Shown: piece by piece, positions 1-8,235 of the stretch
How positions within the stretch are numbered: position 1 is the first letter of the stretch
How the letters are laid out: each line of letters opens with the position of its first letter
The notes under the pieces: model-generated
Told to the model about the DNA's origin: nothing
Database searches by the model: none
What the model saw: the letters and a program-made list of their open reading frames with translations, nothing else
Source: Pseudomonadota bacterium
GTDB taxonomy: Bacteria; Desulfobacterota; Desulfobacteria; Desulfobacterales; Desulfolunaceae
DNA: 64,000 nucleotides
Assembly (NCBI GenBank): GCA_018818835.1
Contig: JAHIRD010000060.1
Span: 62,001 to 126,000 of the forward strand
Direction: 5' to 3'
Made by a program: the position numbers and the translations under genes

Positions 1-480
1 CAGACGGAACCGTTTATAAAATGAGGCATCCATATCATGATCCGAGTAAAAGATTCCCCCTGGACGAAGTATCCTTGCACATTCGTTCACAAGCCGGTCA
101 TAATCGTAAAGGTGATGAAGAACAGCAAAACAGGTGATTACATCAAAACTCTGATCCGGAAACGGGAGATGGTCCACATCCCCTGCCACAGCCAGATCAA
201 ACACCTGACGATTAAGTGCCAGAAGTCCGGGGGACAAATCAAGACCGACCAATGGGGAAAAAATACCCCTTGCACATCTTGCCGCCAGACCACTGCCGGA
301 ACCTAAGTCAAGAAAACGACCGGGGCCGGTTTTATCCCTTAAGGCAAGGAGATTGTTTCTAAGCCATGCTTCCATGGAGGGTGACCGACGCCCGTCTGTT
401 TCTTCATAATGTTCAGCAACAGCGTCATAAAAGCAGCGGTTCGCTGTCTTCACTGCCTGCCTGTTCATATCCAGGTTCAC
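1..480 (-). CDS. Class I SAM-dependent methyltransferase, partial (3' end outside window)
   Basis: The open frame runs off the left edge of the window, so only the first 160 codons are seen. It has the class I methyltransferase layout: motif I FLDLGSGSG near residue 51, an acidic post-I strand (VGLDLSPG), and the FDVITCFAVLHHL motif typical of the UbiE/Methyltransf_11 group. The chosen start is a GTG overlapping the TGA of the upstream SDR gene (GTGA), with AGGAGG four to five bases upstream. An ATG at 468 is possible but has poor spacing. It is the last visible gene of the minus-strand glycan operon and may methylate a sugar or lipid intermediate. The substrate cannot be told. Confidence 0.8.
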   Translation of the reverse strand, partial: MNLDMNRQAVKTANRCFYDAVAEHYEETDGRRSPSMEAWLRNNLLALRDKTGPGRFLDLGSGSGLAARCARGIFSPLVGLDLSPGLLALNRQVFDLAVAGDVDHLPFPDQSFDVITCFAVLHHLYDYDRLVNECARILRPGGIFYSDHDMDASFYKRFRL

Positions 481-1448
481 AGCCCCTCCTTGCTGTAGAA
501 TTCCCAGGCCCGGGCAACACTCTCACGAAAGGTGTAGCGTCGACGCCAGGCAAGTTCTTCTTCTGCCCGCTGGCTGGAATAATTTTTGAACGAAAAGAGG
601 TCAGAAACAAGTTGCGGTGTGAGAAATCGGCTGTCCGTTACCATCCCTGCTGCGCGGACTGCCATTGCCACAGGCCATCTCAGCCAAAGTGGCAGTGGAA
701 CAAACACGGGCCGACGCCCAACGATGTCGGACACAATTGAAAAAATTTCAGAAAAATGCAGATTTTCACCACCCAGTATATATCGCCGTCCGGATGCACC
801 CGTCTCTCCTGCGGCGATTATTCCCTGAACCACATCATCCACATCCACCACATTGCTTCCGCCCGGCGGAACCGGCAATATCTTTGACGATGCGACCTTT
901 AGCACCAGTGTACCCGAGTTAAGACTCCAGTCACCGGGCCCGTAAACGGTGGTCGGATTCACAATGACCGTCTCAGCCTTTTCAGCCGCTGCCATGGCCT
1001 CTGATTCCGTTATCAGCTTACTCGCCAGATAGGGGCTCGCCATAACATGTTCATGGTCAGGTCGGGAGTCTTCAGCCAGAGATCTTTCGATCGAGTTTGA
1101 AAGCCCCATGGTACATGCACTGCTCACCACAACGGATCGTTTCACACCCCATCGTCGTGCCGCATCCAGTACATTACGGGTTCCCTGACCATTGACTGCA
1201 AAAAGAGCATCCTTTTTTCCCGGGTCAAAGGTAACCATTGCAGCCAGATGATATAGCCGGTCACACCCAAGGCCTGCATCACCAAAAGAGTCTGGATTCG
1301 TGATATCTCCACAGACCTGTCTAACCTTAGATGAAAAGTTCGGGTCCTTGTGCCTTTGCATGGTGATAACCCCAATATCTCTCCTAAGAAGTTCCGCCAC
1401 CAATCGCCTGCCTATAAAACCGGTCGCTCCGGTCACAAAGATGTTCAA
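477..1448 (-). CDS. NAD(P)-dependent epimerase/dehydratase (extended SDR)
   Basis: This 323-residue protein has the extended short-chain dehydrogenase signature: an N-terminal glycine-rich TGATGFIG dinucleotide loop (residues 6-13), an acidic GDIT stretch near 47, and the catalytic Y140-x3-K144 pair (YLASK). Such proteins oxidise, epimerise or reduce nucleotide sugars, or reduce dihydroflavonol-like carbonyls; the sequence does not separate these. It overlaps the upstream glycosyltransferase by 4 bases (ATGA) and the downstream methyltransferase by 3, so it is translated as part of the glycan operon. A role in nucleotide-sugar conversion is inferred from context. Confidence 0.85.
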   Translation of the reverse strand: MNIFVTGATGFIGRRLVAELLRRDIGVITMQRHKDPNFSSKVRQVCGDITNPDSFGDAGLGCDRLYHLAAMVTFDPGKKDALFAVNGQGTRNVLDAARRWGVKRSVVVSSACTMGLSNSIERSLAEDSRPDHEHVMASPYLASKLITESEAMAAAEKAETVIVNPTTVYGPGDWSLNSGTLVLKVASSKILPVPPGGSNVVDVDDVVQGIIAAGETGASGRRYILGGENLHFSEIFSIVSDIVGRRPVFVPLPLWLRWPVAMAVRAAGMVTDSRFLTPQLVSDLFSFKNYSSQRAEEELAWRRRYTFRESVARAWEFYSKEGL

Positions 1449-2461
1449 CTATCATTTCCTTTCAGCTGTTCAAATTTCCCTACAAACAAACCGTAAATGA
1501 TCAGCCAGGGTGATATTATAAATACAAACGTCCCCACTATAAAAAAAAGAGGATTAGATTTTACTTTAAAAAGAATCAACGTTTCTTTCATTAAGTACAG
1601 GCCAATCAATGAGCTGATCATGATTAAACTTGTTTTCCAATAAATATCTTTAACAAAATTAAGTATCAGGAAAGCAAATACTCCCATTAAAACGGCCACA
1701 AGCCACTTTTGAATCATTCGATTTTGCCCGACTTTAACCGTTTCATTATCGACTTTCATTGCTCCAACTGGTTGGTCAACCGTCATGCGACTATGTATTT
1801 TACCGCCTAAGATAAACTGCCATAGCAAATATGTCATGGTGACTTGCTTTAAGTGAACAAACTCCACTGGGCCGTGAAGGGCATATTTACATAGTGCGGC
1901 CATGCGTTGCCCAAATTCTTCATCTTCTAGAAATCGCATCTCCTCATTAAATTTTCCAATATCCATAAATTCCTGCCGTTTAATTAGAAAGCAAGATGTG
2001 TTTACAGCGTAGCTATAACAAGGTGTGGAGGTGTGGATATGTTGAATAGTATTATAAAAAAGACTCGACCATTTCTTACACGGATGATTTAACGAAAAAA
2101 CACCATGCAACGCGACTAATCCTTCAGGTTTATCCATATGAATAAATTCAAATGCCTTTTGGAAATAATCCTCTCCTACAACCACATCCGAATCAAGAAA
2201 AAGAATATAGGAACTATCTGACCTTTCAGCACCAAGATTACGTCCGTAGCTTTGGCCATTATTATGACGATTCAACAGGTATTCAACCTTATGTTTCATA
2301 ACGATCTCAGCAGTTGCGTCATTAGAGGCATCATCGACCACCAGAATCGTAACAGGAAATTCACCACGAGCCTTGATAAGTGCAGTCAGACATTGATCAA
2401 GGTTATCACAATCGTTATATGTAGGAATAATAACTGAAATATTCTTTGGGGTGAGGTTCAT
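1445..2461 (-). CDS. Family 2 glycosyltransferase with C-terminal membrane segments
   Basis: This 338-residue GT-A fold enzyme begins with SVIIPTYND, followed by VVDDASNDAT (residues 41-50) and the metal-binding DSD at 90-92. An ED motif (FLEDEEFG) lies where GT2 enzymes keep their catalytic base. Three hydrophobic stretches at about 253-270, 278-292 and 305-327 should anchor the C-terminus in the inner membrane. It overlaps both neighbours by 4 bases. The gene and its upstream radical-SAM neighbour are visibly AT-richer than the genes on either side, which may mark separate acquisition. Acceptor and donor sugars are unknown. Confidence 0.88.
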   Translation of the reverse strand: MNLTPKNISVIIPTYNDCDNLDQCLTALIKARGEFPVTILVVDDASNDATAEIVMKHKVEYLLNRHNNGQSYGRNLGAERSDSSYILFLDSDVVVGEDYFQKAFEFIHMDKPEGLVALHGVFSLNHPCKKWSSLFYNTIQHIHTSTPCYSYAVNTSCFLIKRQEFMDIGKFNEEMRFLEDEEFGQRMAALCKYALHGPVEFVHLKQVTMTYLLWQFILGGKIHSRMTVDQPVGAMKVDNETVKVGQNRMIQKWLVAVLMGVFAFLILNFVKDIYWKTSLIMISSLIGLYLMKETLILFKVKSNPLFFIVGTFVFIISPWLIIYGLFVGKFEQLKGNDS

Positions 2462-3546
2462 TTTTTATGGTCTTTAAAGAGATTCCAATTGAGACAATTA
2501 AGAACAGATTTAGCTTGAAGGTTTAAAGAAGCACTTTGAAAACATTCGTGAGTGCAAAAACACTTGCTTGATCGTAATTCATCAGAAGCTTTTCGGTTGA
2601 TTTTATTGTTCCAAATATCAGCAAATGATTTTTCTTTGATATTTCCCCAGCCGGCCTCTAAAAGTTCACAGGGGGCCACCGAGCCATCTTGATAAACAAC
2701 CCCAATCCCTCGACCAGCTTCACAAGGGATGTTTTGGTAGCTGTTGGTTTGGCATGTCTTTTCAATCAACATGGCCTGGTAACGTTCTTTAAGGTGATGC
2801 CATTTTGAAAAAAATGAGCTTTGATCAATTTTAAGACCTTTTGAATATATTGACGTAAATTCTGTCAGTTCCCGATACACATTTAGGTCGACTTTTTTAA
2901 AAGCATGTCTTGGTTTCATTTCTCTAAAAATATTTTGGCTCAAGGATGAAAAAAGATTGGTATCAGCTAATTCCCGGGCGACGTTGAGAATTTTCTTTTC
3001 ATTAAAATCAGTTAACGTTATATTCGCACTTACGATTAGCTCAGGGAAATTCTTCTGTAATTTCTTAAGCTCCCCTGCTGTTTCCAAGGCATTTTGATAT
3101 GCGCCCTTACGGCCACGAATACTGTCATGATCCTTACCGATTCCATCAAATGAAATGGTAACAATAAATGTTGAGCGGAACTTCGGGTGACTCAAAACAC
3201 ACTCAACCGCTTGCGATATTTTATCCTTTAAAAATCCATTAGTAACGACTGAAATGACCTCTATATTGGAATTAGTGGAAAAAATGCGAATTATTTCTGA
3301 AAAATCATCCCGTAAAAAAGGCTCTCCTCCGGTTAACATAAGAACGAGTAGGTTAGGTAAATCAGATGAAAGCATCTCAATTGATTTCAAATCCAAGTCT
3401 GCCATGGCCGAATCTGTACCAAAGTCATTAATAAAACAGTGCCTGCATTTCAAATTACAGCGATTAGTCACAAATAGTATCAATTCTAAAGGTAAAACAT
3501 GACCCATCGTCCTATTCTTGACCCATTGATTAAAATTTCGAATCAT
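2458..3546 (-). CDS. Radical SAM protein with SPASM-like C-terminus
   Basis: This 362-residue protein has the canonical radical-SAM cluster motif C30-x3-C34-x2-C37 (RCNLKCRHC), then a GGEP motif (MLTGGEPFL). A C-terminal cysteine-rich SPASM-type region (CEAGRGIGVVY...CELL...CFCTHEC) would bind auxiliary iron-sulphur clusters. Relatives modify peptides, sugars or cofactors; the substrate here is unknown. It is translationally coupled to the downstream glycosyltransferase. A 65-base gap separates it from the next upstream radical-SAM gene. Its AT-rich composition matches the glycosyltransferase rather than the rest of the operon. Confidence 0.88.
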   Translation of the reverse strand: MIRNFNQWVKNRTMGHVLPLELILFVTNRCNLKCRHCFINDFGTDSAMADLDLKSIEMLSSDLPNLLVLMLTGGEPFLRDDFSEIIRIFSTNSNIEVISVVTNGFLKDKISQAVECVLSHPKFRSTFIVTISFDGIGKDHDSIRGRKGAYQNALETAGELKKLQKNFPELIVSANITLTDFNEKKILNVARELADTNLFSSLSQNIFREMKPRHAFKKVDLNVYRELTEFTSIYSKGLKIDQSSFFSKWHHLKERYQAMLIEKTCQTNSYQNIPCEAGRGIGVVYQDGSVAPCELLEAGWGNIKEKSFADIWNNKINRKASDELRSSKCFCTHECFQSASLNLQAKSVLNCLNWNLFKDHKK

Positions 3547-3611
3547 TTTTTCAAGCCACCCTGTAAATCAATTTTGGGTTGATATTTTTTTGATACGACG
3601 ACCTGAGACGT

Positions 3612-4673
3612 TCATCTGTCATCTCCTTCTGTGGGGAAAACAGTATCCCAGTCCAAAGGGAGTTGCTCCTGGCCAAATGTCTTGCTGAGATAGTTATCTA
3701 TAAATTCCTTGTCTGTAGAGGCCAGACATTCAGGGTGATACTCTGAAAACCATGAACTTCTAAGTGCCCGCTGCCGGACAACCCCAACCGTTTCATCAAA
3801 AATATTACCCGGAGAGATGTGCAGGAAAGGACAGGTCAGAACATCGCCATATGGCGTCATATACAGGATTTCTTTTGCCGCCCCGCATCCGTATCCGCCA
3901 AGGTTGGCCTGCAGGTCAGTTCGTATATAAGGAGAATTTTCTGTCAGGCTGTCGATATAGTTCAAATCCTCCTGTGTCAAACGCATCTGATCATTGTCTA
4001 TCCAGCGGCCCGCCGGAACCGGCAGGATTATATAAAGGATGACCTTCAGTTCAGCGGCCAGACGGAGTAGACCTGAGATACCTTCTTCTCTCAGGTTTTG
4101 GTGGGTCACCACCGTTGCCAGCGTCACACCTAAGCCATTACTGAGTGCCGTCTTAATACCGGACAGCGTCTTTTCATAAGCGCCCGCTTTCCCCCTGAAA
4201 AGATCATGTTCCTCAGAAATAGAACTATCCAGACTGATCGTAAGAATATCCACCCCCCATCTCTTCAGTTCCCTGACGCGGTCAGCCGTAATAAGGGTGC
4301 CGTTGGTCGAAACCGAGATGATATTCCGCTGTGGCTTGCAGGCGGCAATAATTGCCTTGAGGTCAGGGATCATCAGAGGTTCGCCACCCTGAAAAGAAAA
4401 ATTCACCACGCCCAGATCCATGCATTCACGGGCAACACGTTTATAATCCTCCACAGCCATTTTACGGCGTCCATTCTGCTTCAGGCTTGAGGCAAAGCAA
4501 TGCTGGCAATTAAGATTACACGCAAAATCGATGGCAAAGTCCACATATCGCAGCGCCGGCGGACCCGGTAGAAAGCTTCTGCACACGGCCCATACCAGCC
4601 GAGGGAACAACAGCGGTTTATTCGGACGGAAGGCGTACTTCAAATTCATGATAAATGTCGATAATCGTCTCAT
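3612..4673 (-). CDS. Radical SAM protein with SPASM-like C-terminus
   Basis: A 353-residue radical-SAM protein with C52-x3-C56-x2-C59 (ACNLNCQHC) and QGGEPLM. A C-terminal cysteine set (GGYGCGAAK, LTCPFLH, ECLAS) resembles a reduced SPASM region. The start overlaps the stop of the cobalamin-type radical-SAM gene by 4 bases, so the two are probably made in fixed ratio. The family uses a 5'-deoxyadenosyl radical to abstract hydrogen from peptides, sugars or other small molecules. Given the neighbours, a sugar or glycan substrate is the simplest inference, but a peptide substrate is not excluded. Confidence 0.87.
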   Translation of the reverse strand: MRRLSTFIMNLKYAFRPNKPLLFPRLVWAVCRSFLPGPPALRYVDFAIDFACNLNCQHCFASSLKQNGRRKMAVEDYKRVARECMDLGVVNFSFQGGEPLMIPDLKAIIAACKPQRNIISVSTNGTLITADRVRELKRWGVDILTISLDSSISEEHDLFRGKAGAYEKTLSGIKTALSNGLGVTLATVVTHQNLREEGISGLLRLAAELKVILYIILPVPAGRWIDNDQMRLTQEDLNYIDSLTENSPYIRTDLQANLGGYGCGAAKEILYMTPYGDVLTCPFLHISPGNIFDETVGVVRQRALRSSWFSEYHPECLASTDKEFIDNYLSKTFGQEQLPLDWDTVFPTEGDDR

Positions 4674-6976
4674 GAGGTTGTATTGCTCCCCAAGGCCTTT
4701 TTAATCAGGTTCTCACAGAAAGGGTCAAAATTAACGCCATGTTTATATAAGGATTCATAAACATGTCTCATCCTCTGAATACGAACGCCCTCATCAATAT
4801 AGGGTTCCTCACTGTACCAGAGTTCCGCAGGAATGAGTTCAAGGTGATCCGCGTAAATCGTTTCCCGATCACCCCGAAAACGTAATCCGTACTGTTCAGG
4901 ATGACGATAATATTCAATTCCAACCAGCAGCTGAAGTGTGGCTATCTGACCAAAGACGATGTATTCTTTAATACGAATAATATTCTCAATCAATTCATCA
5001 ATATCGCCTGATGTCTCTCCGGGAATTCCTACAACCATATTCACGGAAGAGCGAAGTCCTGCCTGGTGGCAATCGCGAAGATTCTGCTCCACAATACGCA
5101 TATTATACCCCTTGCGCTGTAACTGAATCAGACGATCAGTCCATGCATCAACACCGAAGACAAGGCCTGTGAAACCCGCGTCTTTGAGTAAATGAAAAAA
5201 CTCGGGTGTATTTCGCCGATCAATGCGAAACTGGCTCACAAGTGTTATATCCAGATCATTTCTTATGATTTCACGACAGATATCTTCAAGTTTTTCAGGG
5301 TCTCCATTGGCATCACTGTCATTGAAACTGAAATTACGATACCCCTTTCCAATCCACCATTTTATTTCATCAACGACGCTTTCCGGGGAACGACTTCTGA
5401 AGAATAATGTTTCAGTACAAAACCGGCACTTCCCCCATTTGCATCCCCGGTTGGTATTTATGGGAGAACAGAGTATGTTGCCCCTATTGTTCCCGTATAC
5501 CATAATGTCGGTCCATTCATAATCAGGATAACCATAGAGATCCAGATCTTCGGATACGGGTGCGGGGGTCCATTGTCTGTTTTCAGAATCGAAGCGGGAA
5601 ACAACGCCGGGAATATCCCCGGGTCTATCCCCGGTAATGACCCTGTTAATAAGAGTCTCAAGGGAATTTTCCGCTTCTCCGATGATCATATAATCAAAGT
5701 CATCAATTTTTTTGGGGCCCAGGCCATGATGCAGACAATCCGGACCTCCGACGATGATCAATGTGTCAGGCAACCCTTCCCGAATCCCTTTGATCATCTC
5801 TTTCGCAAAGAGATTATTGATCAGGTTTACCGAAATACCGACAATCTTTGGCTTTGCATTCACAAGTAATGCAATCACATCCCGGAGTTGCGGCATAAAA
5901 AAATTCAAAAATTCAGGTTTGACCCACTCTGCCCAGTTTTCTCTGTCCCATGGTTCATCCGCCAGCTGCAGCTGGCCGGTGGACAGGTCATCTCCGTCGA
6001 CCCTGTCGAGGAGTCTCTGCCTGTGATAACGGTGATAAAACACGATATTGGTATCCAGAGTCTGAAAACGTATACCGGTTCGTTTCAGAATATTATGGAC
6101 ATATCCTAAGCCGTTCGGAAACATCATGGGTAGAAGGATGCCCGGCGGTTGAACAAGAATCATGTCCTGGCCGGGTAATACATCAATTTCCTGAAATGCT
6201 ACAGGATATTTAACTTCATGCTGCTCATACACTGCAGTCCGGGGTATGACATCAGGGTCGACGTTCTCAAGGTCCTCCAGTGAAACAATATTCATGCGCT
6301 TATCAGTTATCTTCCCACGCATTTGTTTCAGAGACTGTTCACGTGCCGAGGCAAGAAAGACAGTACCCGGTGTATGTAAAGATTCTCCAAATGGCAGGAT
6401 TGGAATCGTTCCTGCATCTTTCCCGCATTTTTCAGGATTATCTTCCCAGATACAGATGATTTTAGAACATAACCCGGGCATGTGCTCAAGCATATAACGG
6501 CACAGCTCACCGGCACCGTAAAATATCAGAGGCGACGGGCATGACACCAGGTAACTTTCCAGGCTCTTTAATAGAATCTTCTCTTCCGTGTTGTGGTTAT
6601 AAGATAAATATTTGTTAACAAGGAATTCATACCGGTTTGGGAAGTGAAATAAGGGTTTATTAAACCCTGCTGTCTGTATCGTTTCTCTGACAATGGGTCT
6701 ATACGTATAGAAAGCCAGAAAGATCGCATCGATCTGATCCAGTTCCCCTGCAGGCAATTCTTCAAACCGGAACACCGGCCTTGTGATGTCCCGTTGATCA
6801 GGAGGCGGGTTTCTATCGATATAGAAAGGAACATTGATCCCCACGTCACTAAGTTCCAAAAAAAGACGCATACCGAGTTCACCGGCGCCCCAGATAGCAA
6901 CCGAATTAAACCCGTCAAGTCGGTAACGTTTTTTTTCATGTGTGTATAAGTTCGTGGTTCGTTTCAATCTTTCCAT
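4670..6976 (-). CDS. Cobalamin-dependent-type radical SAM protein with two N-terminal Rossmann-like modules
   Basis: A large 768-residue protein. Residues about 25-105 and 148-225 each start with a strand and glycine loop (VAIWGAGELG and LIFYGAGELC) followed by an acidic FYIDRN or IWEDNPEK, like the small module found at the C-termini of neighbouring proteins. Residues about 270-450 look like a B12-binding domain (VQPPGILLP, IVGGPD, GEAENSLETL). The radical-SAM core follows, but its cluster motif is C512-x4-C517-x2-C520 (CKWGKCRFC) rather than the usual CX3CX2C. Cobalamin-dependent relatives are often methyltransferases or ring-contracting enzymes. It overlaps the upstream glycosyltransferase by 13 bases, with AAGG placed before its ATG. 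Confidence 0.87.
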   Translation of the reverse strand: MERLKRTTNLYTHEKKRYRLDGFNSVAIWGAGELGMRLFLELSDVGINVPFYIDRNPPPDQRDITRPVFRFEELPAGELDQIDAIFLAFYTYRPIVRETIQTAGFNKPLFHFPNRYEFLVNKYLSYNHNTEEKILLKSLESYLVSCPSPLIFYGAGELCRYMLEHMPGLCSKIICIWEDNPEKCGKDAGTIPILPFGESLHTPGTVFLASAREQSLKQMRGKITDKRMNIVSLEDLENVDPDVIPRTAVYEQHEVKYPVAFQEIDVLPGQDMILVQPPGILLPMMFPNGLGYVHNILKRTGIRFQTLDTNIVFYHRYHRQRLLDRVDGDDLSTGQLQLADEPWDRENWAEWVKPEFLNFFMPQLRDVIALLVNAKPKIVGISVNLINNLFAKEMIKGIREGLPDTLIIVGGPDCLHHGLGPKKIDDFDYMIIGEAENSLETLINRVITGDRPGDIPGVVSRFDSENRQWTPAPVSEDLDLYGYPDYEWTDIMVYGNNRGNILCSPINTNRGCKWGKCRFCTETLFFRSRSPESVVDEIKWWIGKGYRNFSFNDSDANGDPEKLEDICREIIRNDLDITLVSQFRIDRRNTPEFFHLLKDAGFTGLVFGVDAWTDRLIQLQRKGYNMRIVEQNLRDCHQAGLRSSVNMVVGIPGETSGDIDELIENIIRIKEYIVFGQIATLQLLVGIEYYRHPEQYGLRFRGDRETIYADHLELIPAELWYSEEPYIDEGVRIQRMRHVYESLYKHGVNFDPFCENLIKKALGSNTTS

Positions 6977-8172
6977 ACGATGCCTTCATTTAATTTTTTG
7001 CACAATTTCTCTGATGAGGCCAGACGCCGGTAACTACTTGATTGCCGTACAAAGGGATAGCTAATCCCGGCCCATAGCATGATGATCAGTGTCACGGTAA
7101 AACCGGTCACAACCGTTCGTAACGAATACTGATGATGACCATCGGGCAGATCGACATGTGAAAAAACACAACTCGTTACAATAAACAAAAGGCTGAGCAG
7201 CACTATCCCAAACGCTGTGATACTAAAACAGCAATAGACCAGGGCTGTCATACCCAACATGATCCACAACAAAAATATCCAGGGGAGAAATAAAAGCTGT
7301 GTCGTGCGTGTCAGAAACATCATCTTGCAAAAAGATGTCATATTCGGCAGCAAATATAAAAACCTAAGTGATTCCCGAAGAAACGCGTTATTTTTACGAA
7401 ATTTATGCGTTATGAATTCTCTGTAACTCTCGGGAGCCCGGATTTCCATCGCCTTAGCTCTGCGGGAATATACGGTCCTATACCCAAGGGTATTTGCAAG
7501 AAATGCAATATAGATATCATCAGCCACCACATCTTCAGGGAACTGTTTGATCAGCTCTCTTTTAAACGCATAACATTGGGCTATCACGATTGATGAGGTA
7601 CCGGCATTGCTCTCCATAAGACGGCCCTTGTTCTGAGCAGACCAGTAATACCTTTCAATCAGTATGGAATTTTGGGGTCTGGAATATGCGCCAACGACCC
7701 ATACATTCGTGTCAACAGCAAATTCAGCCGCAATCCATTTGAGAAGATCAGGTGATAATCGGGCATCGGTATCTGTATTGACCACAATATCGCCGCGGAC
7801 CTTTGGCAAAACATAATTCAGCTGATTGATCTTCCCTTTTTGCCCGCACTTCACAACCCGGATATGATCATAATCTTTTATATTTTCATCAAGTAATTTC
7901 AGGGTGCCGTCATTGCTGCCACCATCTGCAAAAACCACGTCCAGATAATTACGTGGATAATCCAAATTCAGGATATCTTCTAGTTTTTCAATAATATGCT
8001 CTTCTTCGTTGTAACAAGGAACAATGACAGAAATGACCGGGGTATAATCGGACAGGACCGGTTCTTTCCGTCGGTTAAGCCGACCTAAGGCCCCTAAGCA
8101 AAGAAAGTATCCGAACATGACCCACCCCAAAAGCAGCGTCATCAAAATAAATAAAAACAGTATCATCCACAT
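6964..8172 (-). CDS. Membrane family 2 glycosyltransferase (processive type)
   Basis: This 402-residue enzyme has an N-terminal membrane helix (residues about 2-30), a GT-A domain with SVIVPCYNEEE, FADGGSNDGT and NTDTDARL, an acidic VVADD motif, and four or so hydrophobic segments after residue 280. That topology is the one of BcsA/NodC-like and other polymer- or lipid-linked sugar transferases. Where QxxRW is expected there is only HKFRKNNAF, so processivity is uncertain. AGGTGG lies ahead of the ATG. It probably adds a sugar to a lipid-linked intermediate at the inner membrane; this is inferred. Confidence 0.86.
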   Translation of the reverse strand: MWMILFLFILMTLLLGWVMFGYFLCLGALGRLNRRKEPVLSDYTPVISVIVPCYNEEEHIIEKLEDILNLDYPRNYLDVVFADGGSNDGTLKLLDENIKDYDHIRVVKCGQKGKINQLNYVLPKVRGDIVVNTDTDARLSPDLLKWIAAEFAVDTNVWVVGAYSRPQNSILIERYYWSAQNKGRLMESNAGTSSIVIAQCYAFKRELIKQFPEDVVADDIYIAFLANTLGYRTVYSRRAKAMEIRAPESYREFITHKFRKNNAFLRESLRFLYLLPNMTSFCKMMFLTRTTQLLFLPWIFLLWIMLGMTALVYCCFSITAFGIVLLSLLFIVTSCVFSHVDLPDGHHQYSLRTVVTGFTVTLIIMLWAGISYPFVRQSSSYRRLASSEKLCKKLNEGIVWKD

Positions 8173-8235
8173 AATATGCCACCTGTCTTTTTGAGTTTCA
8201 TAACAGTTTTATGTAACCTCAGGCACTCCCTGTCA

